A stretch of 64,000 nt of DNA from Mobilicoccus massiliensis (GTDB lineage Bacteria > Actinomycetota > Actinomycetes > Actinomycetales > Dermatophilaceae), in NCBI RefSeq assembly GCF_000826525.2, contig NZ_LN651330.1, positions 435,857-499,856 of the forward strand, read 5' to 3'. The position numbers and the translations under genes were made by a program. The notes beneath the pieces were generated by a model. The model saw only the letters and a program-made list of their open reading frames with translations. It was not told the origin of the DNA and did not search any database. Positions 18,432-26,519 of this stretch are shown piece after piece (within the stretch, counting starts at the first letter, position 1; every line of letters starts with the position of its first letter).

Positions 18432-19651
18432 GCGGATGCCTCCTGCCGGGGCGTGGTGGATGCGACGTTCTCGAGGACGACGGCCAGGCCTTGCCCGACG
18501 CCGATGCAGATGGCGGCCACACCCCACCGCCCGCCCTCGGCGACGAGTCGACGCGCCAGGGTGCCCAGCACGCGGGCCCCGGAGGCACCGAGGGGGTGGC
18601 CGATGGCGACCGCGCCGCCCCAGGCGTTGACGCGGTCCGGGTCGACGTCCCAGGCGTCGATGCACGCCAGGGACTGGGCCGCGAAGGCCTCGTTGAGTTC
18701 GACGGCATCGACGTCGGACCACGTGATCCCGGCCCGGCGCACGGCCGTGTTCGCGGCCTCCACGGGGGCGTAACCGAAGTACTGGGGTTCGTTCGCCGCC
18801 GCGCCCCGGCCGGCGATCCGGGCGAGGGGCGCCACCCCGAGGCGCTGCGCACCGCGCTCACTTCCGAGCCAGGCGGCGCTCGCTCCGTCGGACAGCGGCG
18901 AGGCGTTTCCTGCGGTGACGGTGCCGTCGGGACGGAAGACGGGTCTGAGACCGGCGAGCGTCTCCGGTGTGCTGTCGGCGCGGACGCCCTCGTCGCGTGT
19001 CAGCGGTTCGCCCTTGCGGGGTGCCGGGCCGGCGACGACGAGATCGTCGTAGCGGCCTTGCGACCAGGCCTGCGCGGCGAGCCGGTGGGACCGGGCGGCG
19101 AACTCGTCCTGCCGTTCACGACTCACGCCGTACTTCTCGGCGAGCTGTTCGGTGGCTTCGCCGAGCGAGACGGTCCACTCCTTCGGCATGTGCTCGTTCA
19201 CCAGACGCCACCCGAGGGCGGTGTTGACGGCCTCGAGGTTGGCGGCGGGGTAGGGGCGCTCGGTCTTGGGCAGCACCCAGGGCGCGCGGCTCATCGACTC
19301 CACACCACCGACGAGGACGAGGTCCGCGTCGCCGCAAGCGATCTGGCGCGAGGCGATCATCGAGGCGTCGAGGCTGGACCCGCACAGACGGTTCACCGTG
19401 GTGCCCGAGATCTCCACGGGCAGGCCGGCGAGGAGGGTGGCCATGCGGGCCACGTTGCGGTTCTCCTCGCCGGCGCCGTTGGCGTTGCCGAAGATCACCT
19501 CGTCGATGTGGCGGGGGTCGAGATCGCCCGCGCGTCGCACGGATTCGCGCACGATGTGGGCTGCGAGGTCGTCGGGGCGAATGCTCGCCAGCGATCCACC
19601 GAACTTGCCGAACGGGATCCGGACGGCGTCGAGCACATAGGCCTCGGTCAT
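18428..19651 (-). CDS. pcaF: 3-oxoadipyl-CoA thiolase
   Basis: 407 residues; cleaves 3-oxoadipyl-CoA into succinyl-CoA and acetyl-CoA. The active-site Cys is in NRLCGSSLDA (about residue 90), the first His in NEAFAAQSL/GGAVAIGHPLGASGAR and the second Cys in GVAAICIGVGQG. The length is standard for thiolases. The ATG overlaps the pcaD stop by four bases and its own stop overlaps pcaI. The immediate CoA-transferase neighbours favour PcaF over a general acetyl-CoA acetyltransferase. Confidence 0.93.
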   Translation of the reverse strand: MTEAYVLDAVRIPFGKFGGSLASIRPDDLAAHIVRESVRRAGDLDPRHIDEVIFGNANGAGEENRNVARMATLLAGLPVEISGTTVNRLCGSSLDASMIASRQIACGDADLVLVGGVESMSRAPWVLPKTERPYPAANLEAVNTALGWRLVNEHMPKEWTVSLGEATEQLAEKYGVSRERQDEFAARSHRLAAQAWSQGRYDDLVVAGPAPRKGEPLTRDEGVRADSTPETLAGLRPVFRPDGTVTAGNASPLSDGASAAWLGSERGAQRLGVAPLARIAGRGAAANEPQYFGYAPVEAANTAVRRAGITWSDVDAVELNEAFAAQSLACIDAWDVDPDRVNAWGGAVAIGHPLGASGARVLGTLARRLVAEGGRWGVAAICIGVGQGLAVVLENVASTTPRQEASA

Positions 19652-20505
19652 CGGTCTTCCTTCCGTGCTTCGAGGGGGTCGGAGGCACCCGCGCGAGCGA
19701 TGAGCTCGCGCAGGACGCGGGCGGTCGCCAGGGGGGCCTCGGTCGGCGCCAGGTGGGCGACACCGGGGAGGGTGACGCTGCGAGCGTTCGGAGCGGCCCG
19801 CGCGATGGTGTCGGCCATCTCGGGCGGGGCGACCTGGTCGTGTTCGCCCGCCACCGCGACCGTGGTGGTGACGATGTCGCCCAGCCGGTCGGTCACGTCG
19901 TGCGCGGCGAGCGCCTCACAGCATCGGGCGTAGGACTCGTCGTCGACCTCGAGGAGGTCCGCGAGGAGGGCGTCGGCGACCTCGGATCGGGACTCGGTGA
20001 AACCGGGGGCGAACCATCGCTGCCGCGACCCGTCGACGACGGCGCCGGTCCCCTCGCGCCGGATGAGCTCCGCGCGCTCGCGCCAGCCCTGCGGTGTGCC
20101 GAGCTTGGCGCCCGAGCAGAACACCGCGAGGGCGGAGAACTCGCGCGGGTGGCGCAGGCCGATCTCCAGGCTCGTCGCCCCACCCAGGGACACCCCGGCG
20201 TGATAGGCGCCTGCCGTGGTTCCGCCGAGCTCTCGCGTGGTGTGTTCGGTGAGCTCGACGACGGCGTCGGCCAGGTCGCCCACGGTGAAGGCCTCGGTCG
20301 TGGCCGGCGAGCGACCGTGGCCGGGCAGATCCCACGTCACGAGGTACGCGACATCGGACAGGAGGGGGACCACGGGCGACCACAGACGCTCGGCGCGCGT
20401 GCCGAGCGACGGCCCGAGCATGAGCAGGGGGAAGGCGCCGTGGCCGGTCGGCGTGGCCGATGTGGCGGGGGTGGCGAGGACGGTGGCGGTCAGGGTCGGC
20501 GACAT
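19648..20505 (-). CDS. pcaD: 3-oxoadipate enol-lactonase
   Basis: 285 residues, alpha/beta-hydrolase fold. It hydrolyses 3-oxoadipate enol-lactone to 3-oxoadipate. The oxyanion region is WDLPGHGRSPA, the nucleophile elbow GVSLGGATS, the acid Asp in VAGEHDQVAPP and the His near VAHLAPTEAP. The second of two close ATGs (20505) is preferred because AGGA lies eight bases upstream; the first (20511) has almost no spacing. There is no fused PcaC domain, unlike the PcaL form of some actinobacteria. Confidence 0.9.
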   Translation of the reverse strand: MSPTLTATVLATPATSATPTGHGAFPLLMLGPSLGTRAERLWSPVVPLLSDVAYLVTWDLPGHGRSPATTEAFTVGDLADAVVELTEHTTRELGGTTAGAYHAGVSLGGATSLEIGLRHPREFSALAVFCSGAKLGTPQGWRERAELIRREGTGAVVDGSRQRWFAPGFTESRSEVADALLADLLEVDDESYARCCEALAAHDVTDRLGDIVTTTVAVAGEHDQVAPPEMADTIARAAPNARSVTLPGVAHLAPTEAPLATARVLRELIARAGASDPLEARKEDR

Positions 20506-20639
20506 CGGCATCTTCCTGGAGGGACGTGGACGGCGGCAGGGGTGTCGGGGGATGGGCAGCGGTGACCCGACACGGGCAGGTCGGTCGCGCGGGCACCGGT
20601 CGACTAACCTGGGTTGGCGCGCGCCTGCGAGGGCGGCGA

Positions 20640-20718
20640 TCCCCGGTTGGTCTGCTGGCAGGGCCCGCCTGACTTTGAATCAGGACAAGCGACGTAGGTT
20701 CGATTCCTACCCGGGGAG
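20640..20718 (+). tRNA. tRNA-Gln-like gene (anticodon TTG), structurally unusual
   Basis: A 7-bp acceptor stem (TCCCCGG with CCGGGGA), a D arm (GGTC/GGCC), an anticodon arm (CCTGA-CTTTGAA-TCAGG, anticodon TTG) and a T arm (GTAGG-TTCGATT-CCTAC) can all be drawn. The discriminator is G and CCA is not encoded (CCT follows). Two features are odd: two bases instead of one between the D and anticodon stems, and a nine-base variable loop. A TAACCT box at 20605-20610 could be its -10. The gene lies antisense in the catC-pcaD gap. It could be a divergent tRNA or a pseudo-tRNA. Confidence 0.62.
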
Positions 20719-20733
20719 CCTCATCGAGCCGGA

Positions 20734-21024
20734 TCAGCCCTGGTCGGCGTGGATGTCGCTGGGGTGGGTGGCCAGCGGGGTGATGTCCATGGTCATGAAG
20801 GGGAACAGCGGCAGGTTCCACAGGATCTCGTGAAGACGCTCGTTGTCCTTCACATCGAAGATCGAGATGTTGGAGTACTTGCCGGCGCAGCGCCAGATGC
20901 TGACCCACTCACCCGCTCGCTGCAGCTCCTGGGAGTAGGCCTTCTCCTTGGCGAGGGTCTCGGCCTTGCGGTCGGGATCCATGTCGTGGGGAAGGGCGAC
21001 GTCCATCTTGACGGCGAACAACAC
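20734..21024 (-). CDS. catC: Muconolactone delta-isomerase
   Basis: 96 residues, the usual length of this small decameric enzyme, which turns muconolactone into 3-oxoadipate enol-lactone. Recognised by LFAVKMDVALPHDMDP at the start and KAYSQELQRAGEW and LFPFMTMDITPLATHPS later. The start is the GTG at 21024 (VLFAVKMD), which matches the MLFxVxMD start of the family. The open frame continues upstream without homology. It lies 96 bases after catA on the same strand. Confidence 0.92.
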   Translation of the reverse strand: MLFAVKMDVALPHDMDPDRKAETLAKEKAYSQELQRAGEWVSIWRCAGKYSNISIFDVKDNERLHEILWNLPLFPFMTMDITPLATHPSDIHADQG

Positions 21025-21119
21025 GGGGGTACCTGCACTTTCGGGTATCGGGTCGCGAGTCGTGGCGGGAGGTGCCGACCGGGCCCACGCCAGGGGGCGA
21101 CGGACCCGGTCGGGGTGGA

Positions 21120-21980
21120 TCAGGAGGCGGGGTCGAGCACGAAGTCGTAGTCGACGACTTTGCCCGCGCTGCCGTCGGCCGGTTTCGGGTCGAGCATGAG
21201 CTCGGGCTTGACCGCCGAGGCGATGTCGTCGCCGTTGTGCGGGTCGCCCGGGAAGTACAGCTGGGCGGTGAGCTGCTCGTGGCCCTGTGCACCCACCTTG
21301 AGGTGCAGGTGGGCCGGACGCCAGGCGTGCCATCCGGCGGCGGCGATGAGCTTGCCGCAGGCGCCGTCGGTCGGGATCTGGTAGGGGGCGGGCAGTACCG
21401 TGTCGATCTGGAAGCGGCCCTCCTCGTCGGCCGTGAAGGTGCCGCGCAGGTTCCACTCCGGTAGGCCCGGGGCGTACTGGCTGTAGAAGCCGTCGGCGTC
21501 CGCGTGCCACAGCTCGACCTTGGCGCCGCCGAGCGGGGAGCCGTCGGTGGAGCGAACCTGGCCCTGGAAGCGAAGGGCCTCGCCCTTCTCGTCCGCACGC
21601 ATGGAGATCGTCGCGTGCGAGCCCATCTCGGGGGAGTCCGGCACGTAGTAGGGACCTTCGATGGTGCCCTTGTTGCCGGTGCGGTGAGAGGTGTTGATCT
21701 CCTCGATGACGTGCTCGAACCACACGTCGAGGAAGAGCGGCCACTCGCCGTCCTCACCCACGCTGATCAGCCAGTCCTTGAGGATGCGGTACTCGTCGTA
21801 GGTCATCTTGTGCCGGCGGGCGACCTCGTGGATCGCCTGCAGCGCCTCGTTGGCCATCGCACTGACGCGCTCCGGCGGCACCTGGAGGGCCGAACCCTGG
21901 CGGGTCTTGCGGAAGGCGGCGGTGGCGTTGGCGCCCGAGTCGGCCGCGCGGGCTGCGAGCTTCTCGTTCTGGACGGTCAT
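21120..21980 (-). CDS. catA: Catechol 1,2-dioxygenase
   Basis: 286 residues; intradiol ring cleavage of catechol to cis,cis-muconate using non-haem Fe(III). The N-terminal helical dimerisation segment (about 1-105) is followed by the beta-sandwich core. Iron ligands are seen as Tyr in EGPYYVP, Tyr in PAPYQIPTDG, and two His in WRPAHLHLKV. The ATG has a strong GGAAGGAGG site. It is the middle gene of catBAC. Confidence 0.95.
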   Translation of the reverse strand: MTVQNEKLAARAADSGANATAAFRKTRQGSALQVPPERVSAMANEALQAIHEVARRHKMTYDEYRILKDWLISVGEDGEWPLFLDVWFEHVIEEINTSHRTGNKGTIEGPYYVPDSPEMGSHATISMRADEKGEALRFQGQVRSTDGSPLGGAKVELWHADADGFYSQYAPGLPEWNLRGTFTADEEGRFQIDTVLPAPYQIPTDGACGKLIAAAGWHAWRPAHLHLKVGAQGHEQLTAQLYFPGDPHNGDDIASAVKPELMLDPKPADGSAGKVVDYDFVLDPAS

Positions 21981-22078
21981 GTCTCCTCCTTCCGGTCGCG
22001 ACGGTGCGACCGGTCGATGGGTGCGGCGTGGTCGCCGCCCGGTGCGGATGACCCCAGCGGATGCTGTGGTCGGTCGGA

Positions 22079-23278
22079 TCAGATGTCGATGCGGTAGTGG
22101 GCGAGCTTGTCCTCGTCGATGACGAGCCCGAGTCCGGGCCCGGTGCGGACGGGCAGGACGCCGCCGGAGATGGTGAGCGGTTCGGCCAACAGGTCGTCGC
22201 TCATGTCGAGGAAGTTGCTGAGTTCTCCTGCGCGACGGCTGGTGTGTTCGTGCGCGGCTCCGAAGGTGACGGAGCACGCCGTGCCGATCTGGCCGTCGAT
22301 CTGGTTGCCCATGACGACCTCCACCCCCATGCCCTCGCACTGGTGGAGGATCCGCTGGGAGGTGGTGAAACCGGTGCGTGCGGTCTTGATGCTGATGGCG
22401 TCGGCCGACCCACCGAGCAGTTCGCGGGTCACCTCGCCGGGGGTGGTCGCGCTCTCGTCGGCGATGACCGGCACGGGGCTGGTGCGGGTATGCCGCCGTC
22501 GGCCGAGGACGTCGTCGGCCGGACACAGTTCCTCGGCGAACAGCAGGTCCAGGTCGGCCATCTGGCGCATGGCCCGTTCGGCGTCGGCCGGGCTCCAGCC
22601 GCGGTTGCCGTCGACGTAGAGCTCGACCTCGTCGGAGAACGCCTCGCGCAGGGCGCGACAGACGGCGACGTCCAGGGTGAAGGGGGCGCGGCCGACCTTG
22701 ATCTTGAAGGTCGAGATGCCGTAGGTCTCCCGCATGCGGGTTGCCTCGGCCACCATGGCCTGTGGTTCGTCGAACCCGAGCATGTGGCTGACGCGCATGC
22801 CCGTGCCGTATCCACCGAGGAGTTCGGTGACCGACACGCCGAGACGCTGCCCGATGGCGTCCCACAAGGCCATGTCGATGGCCGCTTTCGCCGCAGGGTT
22901 GCCCACGGTGCGGTGGAGGCGGGCGTGGATGGCTTCGCGGGCGAGGGCCGAGGTGCCGATGATCTGGTCGGCGAAGATGCCGTCGACGACCGCGATGATC
23001 GAGCCCTGGGTCTCGCCGTAGGTGAACGGCCGGGGCGGGGCCTCCGCCGTCCCGACGATGCCGCCGGCGGTGTGCACGCGCACCAGCACATGGTCGGCGA
23101 CGTGCACCGCGCCGCTGGCGAATGCGAGGGGCTTGGCGTAGGGGATCGAGAAGGGGATCGCCTCGATCGCGATGATCTCGAGGTCACCCGCGACGTCACG
23201 ACGCTCGTCGCGATCGCCGTCGGTGAGGGACTGCGCGGCCCCGGGACTCTCGGCGGTGGTGCCATGGAGGGCGGTCAC
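22079..23278 (-). CDS. catB: Muconate cycloisomerase
   Basis: 399 residues, enolase superfamily, converting cis,cis-muconate to muconolactone. The catalytic lysine pair is in TFKIKVG. Metal ligands are the Asp in YVDGNRGW, the Glu in FAEELCPAD and the Asp in VIADES. The second-side lysine is in AISIKTAR. The GTG start is supported by GAAGGAG six bases upstream, though about 30 hydrophilic residues precede the conserved domain. It is the first gene of the minus-strand catabolic cluster, 98 bases before catA. The AT-rich promoter region lies upstream, next to the LysR gene. Confidence 0.94.
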   Translation of the reverse strand: MTALHGTTAESPGAAQSLTDGDRDERRDVAGDLEIIAIEAIPFSIPYAKPLAFASGAVHVADHVLVRVHTAGGIVGTAEAPPRPFTYGETQGSIIAVVDGIFADQIIGTSALAREAIHARLHRTVGNPAAKAAIDMALWDAIGQRLGVSVTELLGGYGTGMRVSHMLGFDEPQAMVAEATRMRETYGISTFKIKVGRAPFTLDVAVCRALREAFSDEVELYVDGNRGWSPADAERAMRQMADLDLLFAEELCPADDVLGRRRHTRTSPVPVIADESATTPGEVTRELLGGSADAISIKTARTGFTTSQRILHQCEGMGVEVVMGNQIDGQIGTACSVTFGAAHEHTSRRAGELSNFLDMSDDLLAEPLTISGGVLPVRTGPGLGLVIDEDKLAHYRIDI

Positions 23279-23344
23279 GGCGTCTCCTTCGGTCGGGGGT
23301 CGGGTGTGCCGAGGAGACGTGTTCGTCCTCGAACACGTGCCACG

Positions 23345-23400
23345 CTAATCGCGCTGATTGATACGAACAAATACTTATTCTGAGTGAATTGATCGCAGCA
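23345..23400 (-). promoter_or_regulatory. AT-rich probable catB promoter region
   Basis: A markedly AT-rich patch in otherwise GC-rich DNA lies between the LysR stop and catB. It holds two direct GTAT units on the minus strand (GTATTTGTTCGTAT), which resemble half-sites of the CatM/BenM consensus. No exact ATAC-N7-GTAT occurs here. Confidence 0.4.
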
Positions 23401-23410
23401 ACGTCTGAAT

Positions 23411-24310
23411 CTATGGCGCGTCGGACGCGTCTCCGGCGACGAGTGCGGTGATCCGATCGACGACCCGCTGGGTGGAGGCGGAGGCGCCCGGGCGCCACGC
23501 CACGGCGAGTTCGACCGTCGGCGCCTTCGCGATCTCGCGGAACTCCACGCCTTCGAGCCGCAGTCGCCGCGAGGAGGCGGGCAGCGCGGTCACGCCGATG
23601 CCGGCGGCCACGAACACGAGCAGCGTCGAGGTCTGCGCGACCTGGGCGACCTGCCGGGGGCTGAACCCTCGGGCCTGGCACGCGGTGAGCACCGTGTCGT
23701 ACAGGACCGAGCGGTGCTGGGAGGGGTAGGTGACGAAGGGTTCGTCTCGGAGGTCTTCGAGGTCGATGACGTCGTCGGCGGTGAGCGGGTGGGCCGCCGG
23801 GAGGGCCGCGATCAGGGGCTCGCTGCGCAAGGCTCGGGCGAGCAGGCCGCGGGTGTCGGCGGGGGTGCGCATGAGGGCGATGTCGACGGTGCCGTCGCGC
23901 AGCGACGTCATGAGATCGGGGGTCAGCATCTCGCCGGTGAACTCGAAATCGATGTCGGGGAACTCCTCGCGCAGGCGACGGGCCAGCGACGGCAGGAGCG
24001 CGTACGTCACCGAGCCCACGACGCCGAGCACCACTCGGCCCACCTCGCCGGCCGCGACCCGGGTGGCCTCGCGGTTGGCCGCTTCGACGTCGGCGAGGAT
24101 GGCGTGGGCCCGCTCGAGATACCGCTCGCCGGCCGGGGTGAGCGCCACCCGGCGGGTGGTGCGTTCGAGCAGTTCGACGCCGAGGTCCTCTTCGAGCCGG
24201 CGGATGGCCTGGCTGAGCGGAGGTTGGGCCATGTGCAGGCGCTGGGCCGCCCGCCCGAAATGGCATTCCTCGGCCACGGCGACGAAGTAGCGCAGCTGTC
24301 GCAGATCCAT
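23411..24310 (-). CDS. LysR-family regulator of the cat/ben genes (CatR/BenM-like)
   Basis: 299 residues. The N-terminal winged helix is classical ([34 protein letters not shown]; full HTH about 1-60). A periplasmic-binding-like effector domain follows (about 90-295). It sits between catBAC on its own strand and benABCD, which is divergent. The position suits a regulator responding to cis,cis-muconate and/or benzoate. No Shine-Dalgarno sequence is evident. A perfect CatM/BenM-type site covers the start codon, predicting autorepression and control of ben. Confidence 0.9.
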   Translation of the reverse strand: MDLRQLRYFVAVAEECHFGRAAQRLHMAQPPLSQAIRRLEEDLGVELLERTTRRVALTPAGERYLERAHAILADVEAANREATRVAAGEVGRVVLGVVGSVTYALLPSLARRLREEFPDIDFEFTGEMLTPDLMTSLRDGTVDIALMRTPADTRGLLARALRSEPLIAALPAAHPLTADDVIDLEDLRDEPFVTYPSQHRSVLYDTVLTACQARGFSPRQVAQVAQTSTLLVFVAAGIGVTALPASSRRLRLEGVEFREIAKAPTVELAVAWRPGASASTQRVVDRITALVAGDASDAP

Positions 24311-24323
24311 ACCGTAAGCGTAT
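24309..24323. promoter_or_regulatory. CatM/BenM-type operator ATAC-N7-GTAT
   Basis: An exact ATAC-CGTAAGC-GTAT occurs at 24309-24323. It overlaps the first two bases of the LysR start codon and faces the benA promoter region. It is the consensus bound by CatM/BenM-type LysR proteins. Confidence 0.7.
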
Positions 24324-24367
24324 TGCTTGCCGCCTGGTCACGTCTTATTGCTCGTCAAAGCGGCTGA

Positions 24368-24388
24368 TTGAGACCTGTAGCGTCTCAA
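24368..24388. promoter_or_regulatory. Perfect palindrome TTGAGAC-N7-GTCTCAA upstream of benA
   Basis: Two 7-base arms with a 7-base spacer lie 156 bases before the benA ATG and about 45 bases from the LysR site. It is a candidate operator for the LuxR-type BenR, or for a second LysR dimer. This is inference from position and symmetry. Confidence 0.5.
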
Positions 24389-24543
24389 GACGGCGGGATG
24401 AATCTACTGAAAATCTTGCACCCTGGGTCATCGCTAGGCATTTGCCCAGTGTGGCGGAGGGCGTCTGCCTGGCAGGGTCGGGGCAACTCGACCGCTTCAC
24501 CGCACTCGGGCCGAACACAGAACGCACTCAACGAGGAGTCGCC

Positions 24544-25941
24544 ATGACCGGCACGCTGGATGTCGCACGCAAGGTTCTCGCCGACGCCGTCGTCGACGAC
24601 AAGGACGCGGGGGTGTACCGGACGAACCGCCGCATCTTCACGGACGAAGAGATCTTCGAACTCGAGATGAAGTACATCTTCGAGGGCAACTGGATCTACC
24701 TGGCCCACGAGAGCCAGATGGCCAACCCCGGGGACTATTTCACGACCTACATCGGCCGGCAGCCGATCGTCATCACCCGGGACAAGGACGGCGAGCTGCA
24801 CTGCCTCATCAACGCCTGCGCCCACCGCGGCGCGATGATCTGCCGCCGCAAGACCGACAACCGGTCCACCCTCACCTGCCCCTTCCACGGCTGGACGTTC
24901 CGCAACGACGGCACTCTGCTCAAGGTCAAGGACCCCGAGGGGGCGGGCTATCCCGACAGCTTCGACGTGGACGGCTCGCACAACCTCACCAAGGTCGCGA
25001 AGTTCGCCAACTACCGCGGGTTCCTCTTCGGCAGCCTCAACCCGGACTCGCCCGAGCTCGAGGAACACCTCGGCGACACGACGAAGGTCATCGACATGCT
25101 CGTCGACCAGTCACCCGAGGGCCTGGAGGTGCTGCGCGGCTCCTCGACCTACACCTACGACGGCAACTGGAAGGTGCAGGCCGAGAACGGCGCCGACGGT
25201 TATCACGTGACCGCCACGCACTGGAACTACGCGGCGACCACCTCGCGCCGGAACACCGGCGAGTCCAAGAACACGACCAAGACGGTCGACGCGGGCACCT
25301 GGGGCAAGTCCGGCGGTGGCTACTGGAGCTACCCCAACGGGCACCTCTGCCTGTGGACGTGGGCCGGCAACCCGCAGGACCGCCCGCTCTGGGACCAGAT
25401 GGACCGCCTCAAGGACAAGTACGGTGACGCCAAGGGCGAGTTCATGGTCAAGGGGTCGCGCAACCTGTGCCTCTACCCGAACGTCTACCTGATGGACCAG
25501 TTCAGCACGCAGATCCGGCACTTCCGCCCGATCGCGCCGGACAAGACCGAGGTGACGATCTACTGCATCGCCCCCAAGGGCGAGTCCGACGAGTCGCGTG
25601 CGTGGCGCATCCGCCAGTACGAGGACTTCTTCAACGCCTCCGGCATGGCGACCCCCGACGACCTGGAGGAGTTCCGCTCCTGCCAGCTCACCTTCCGTGC
25701 TCAGGCCGCGCCGTGGAACGACATGTCCCGTGGCGCCGAGCACTGGTTGACCGGCCCCGACGAGGTGGCCAGGTCCCTCGACATGGAGAACGTCATCTCC
25801 GCCGGCGCCAAGAACGAGGACGAGGGCCTCTATCCCGTCCAGCACGGCTACTGGCTCGAGACCATGCGCAAGGCCGTGGAGGCCGAGGAGGCCCATCGGG
25901 CCGATCAGCCCGGTGACCTGACCGCCGACGCGAGCGCATGA
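24544..25941 (+). CDS. benA: Benzoate 1,2-dioxygenase large (alpha) subunit
   Basis: 465 residues. The Rieske [2Fe-2S] site is C92-x-H94 ... C112-x2-H115, and the catalytic mononuclear iron domain begins around residue 170 with the [12 protein letters not shown] segment holding the two His ligands. With BenB and BenC it converts benzoate to the cis-diol 1,6-dihydroxycyclohexadiene carboxylate. The ATG at 24544 follows AACGAGGAG; the open frame starts 102 bases earlier but lacks support. benB begins 16 bases later. Confidence 0.95.
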   Translation: MTGTLDVARKVLADAVVDDKDAGVYRTNRRIFTDEEIFELEMKYIFEGNWIYLAHESQMANPGDYFTTYIGRQPIVITRDKDGELHCLINACAHRGAMICRRKTDNRSTLTCPFHGWTFRNDGTLLKVKDPEGAGYPDSFDVDGSHNLTKVAKFANYRGFLFGSLNPDSPELEEHLGDTTKVIDMLVDQSPEGLEVLRGSSTYTYDGNWKVQAENGADGYHVTATHWNYAATTSRRNTGESKNTTKTVDAGTWGKSGGGYWSYPNGHLCLWTWAGNPQDRPLWDQMDRLKDKYGDAKGEFMVKGSRNLCLYPNVYLMDQFSTQIRHFRPIAPDKTEVTIYCIAPKGESDESRAWRIRQYEDFFNASGMATPDDLEEFRSCQLTFRAQAAPWNDMSRGAEHWLTGPDEVARSLDMENVISAGAKNEDEGLYPVQHGYWLETMRKAVEAEEAHRADQPGDLTADASA

Positions 25942-25957
25942 GGAGGAGGACCACATC

Positions 25958-26494
25958 ATGACGACCACCACCGAACGTCCCGCCGCCTCCACGGCCGGCA
26001 ACGCCACGATCGACCAGCACACCATCGAGCAGTTCCTCTACCGAGAGGCGCGCTACCTCGACGACCGCGAGTTCGAGAAGTGGCTGACCTGCTACGCCGA
26101 CGACGTCGTGTTCTGGATGCCGTGCTGGACCGACGACGACCAGCTCACCCAGGACCCGCAGCGGGAGATGTCGCTCATCTACTACCCGAACAAGGGTGGC
26201 CTCGAGGACCGCGTCTTCCGTATTCGCACCGAGCGCAGCTCGGCGACCTCGATCCCCGAGCCGCGGACGAGCCACAACATCACCAACGTGGAGGTCATCG
26301 AGCGCAGCGGCGACATCGTCAGCGTGCGGTTCAACTGGCACACGATGTACTTCCGCTACAACACGGTCGATCCCTACTACGGCACGTCGTTCTACACGAT
26401 CGACTTCTCCGGGGAATCCCCGCTGATCCGGCGCAAGACCGTCGTCCTCAAGAACGACTACATCCACCACGTCGTCGACGTGTACCACATCTGA
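25958..26494 (+). CDS. benB: Benzoate 1,2-dioxygenase small (beta) subunit
   Basis: 178 residues, SnoaL/NTF2-like fold of the ring-hydroxylating dioxygenase beta subunits; structural, with no cofactor. Recognised by FLYREARYLDDREFEKWLTCYADDVVFWMP and the C-terminal RRKTVVLKNDYIHHVVDVYHI. A strong GAGGAGGAGG site overlaps the end of benA. It is followed after 25 bases by the benC fusion. Confidence 0.95.
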   Translation: MTTTTERPAASTAGNATIDQHTIEQFLYREARYLDDREFEKWLTCYADDVVFWMPCWTDDDQLTQDPQREMSLIYYPNKGGLEDRVFRIRTERSSATSIPEPRTSHNITNVEVIERSGDIVSVRFNWHTMYFRYNTVDPYYGTSFYTIDFSGESPLIRRKTVVLKNDYIHHVVDVYHI

Positions 26495-26519
26495 GGACCC
26501 CCTCGCGTCAGGAGTGATC

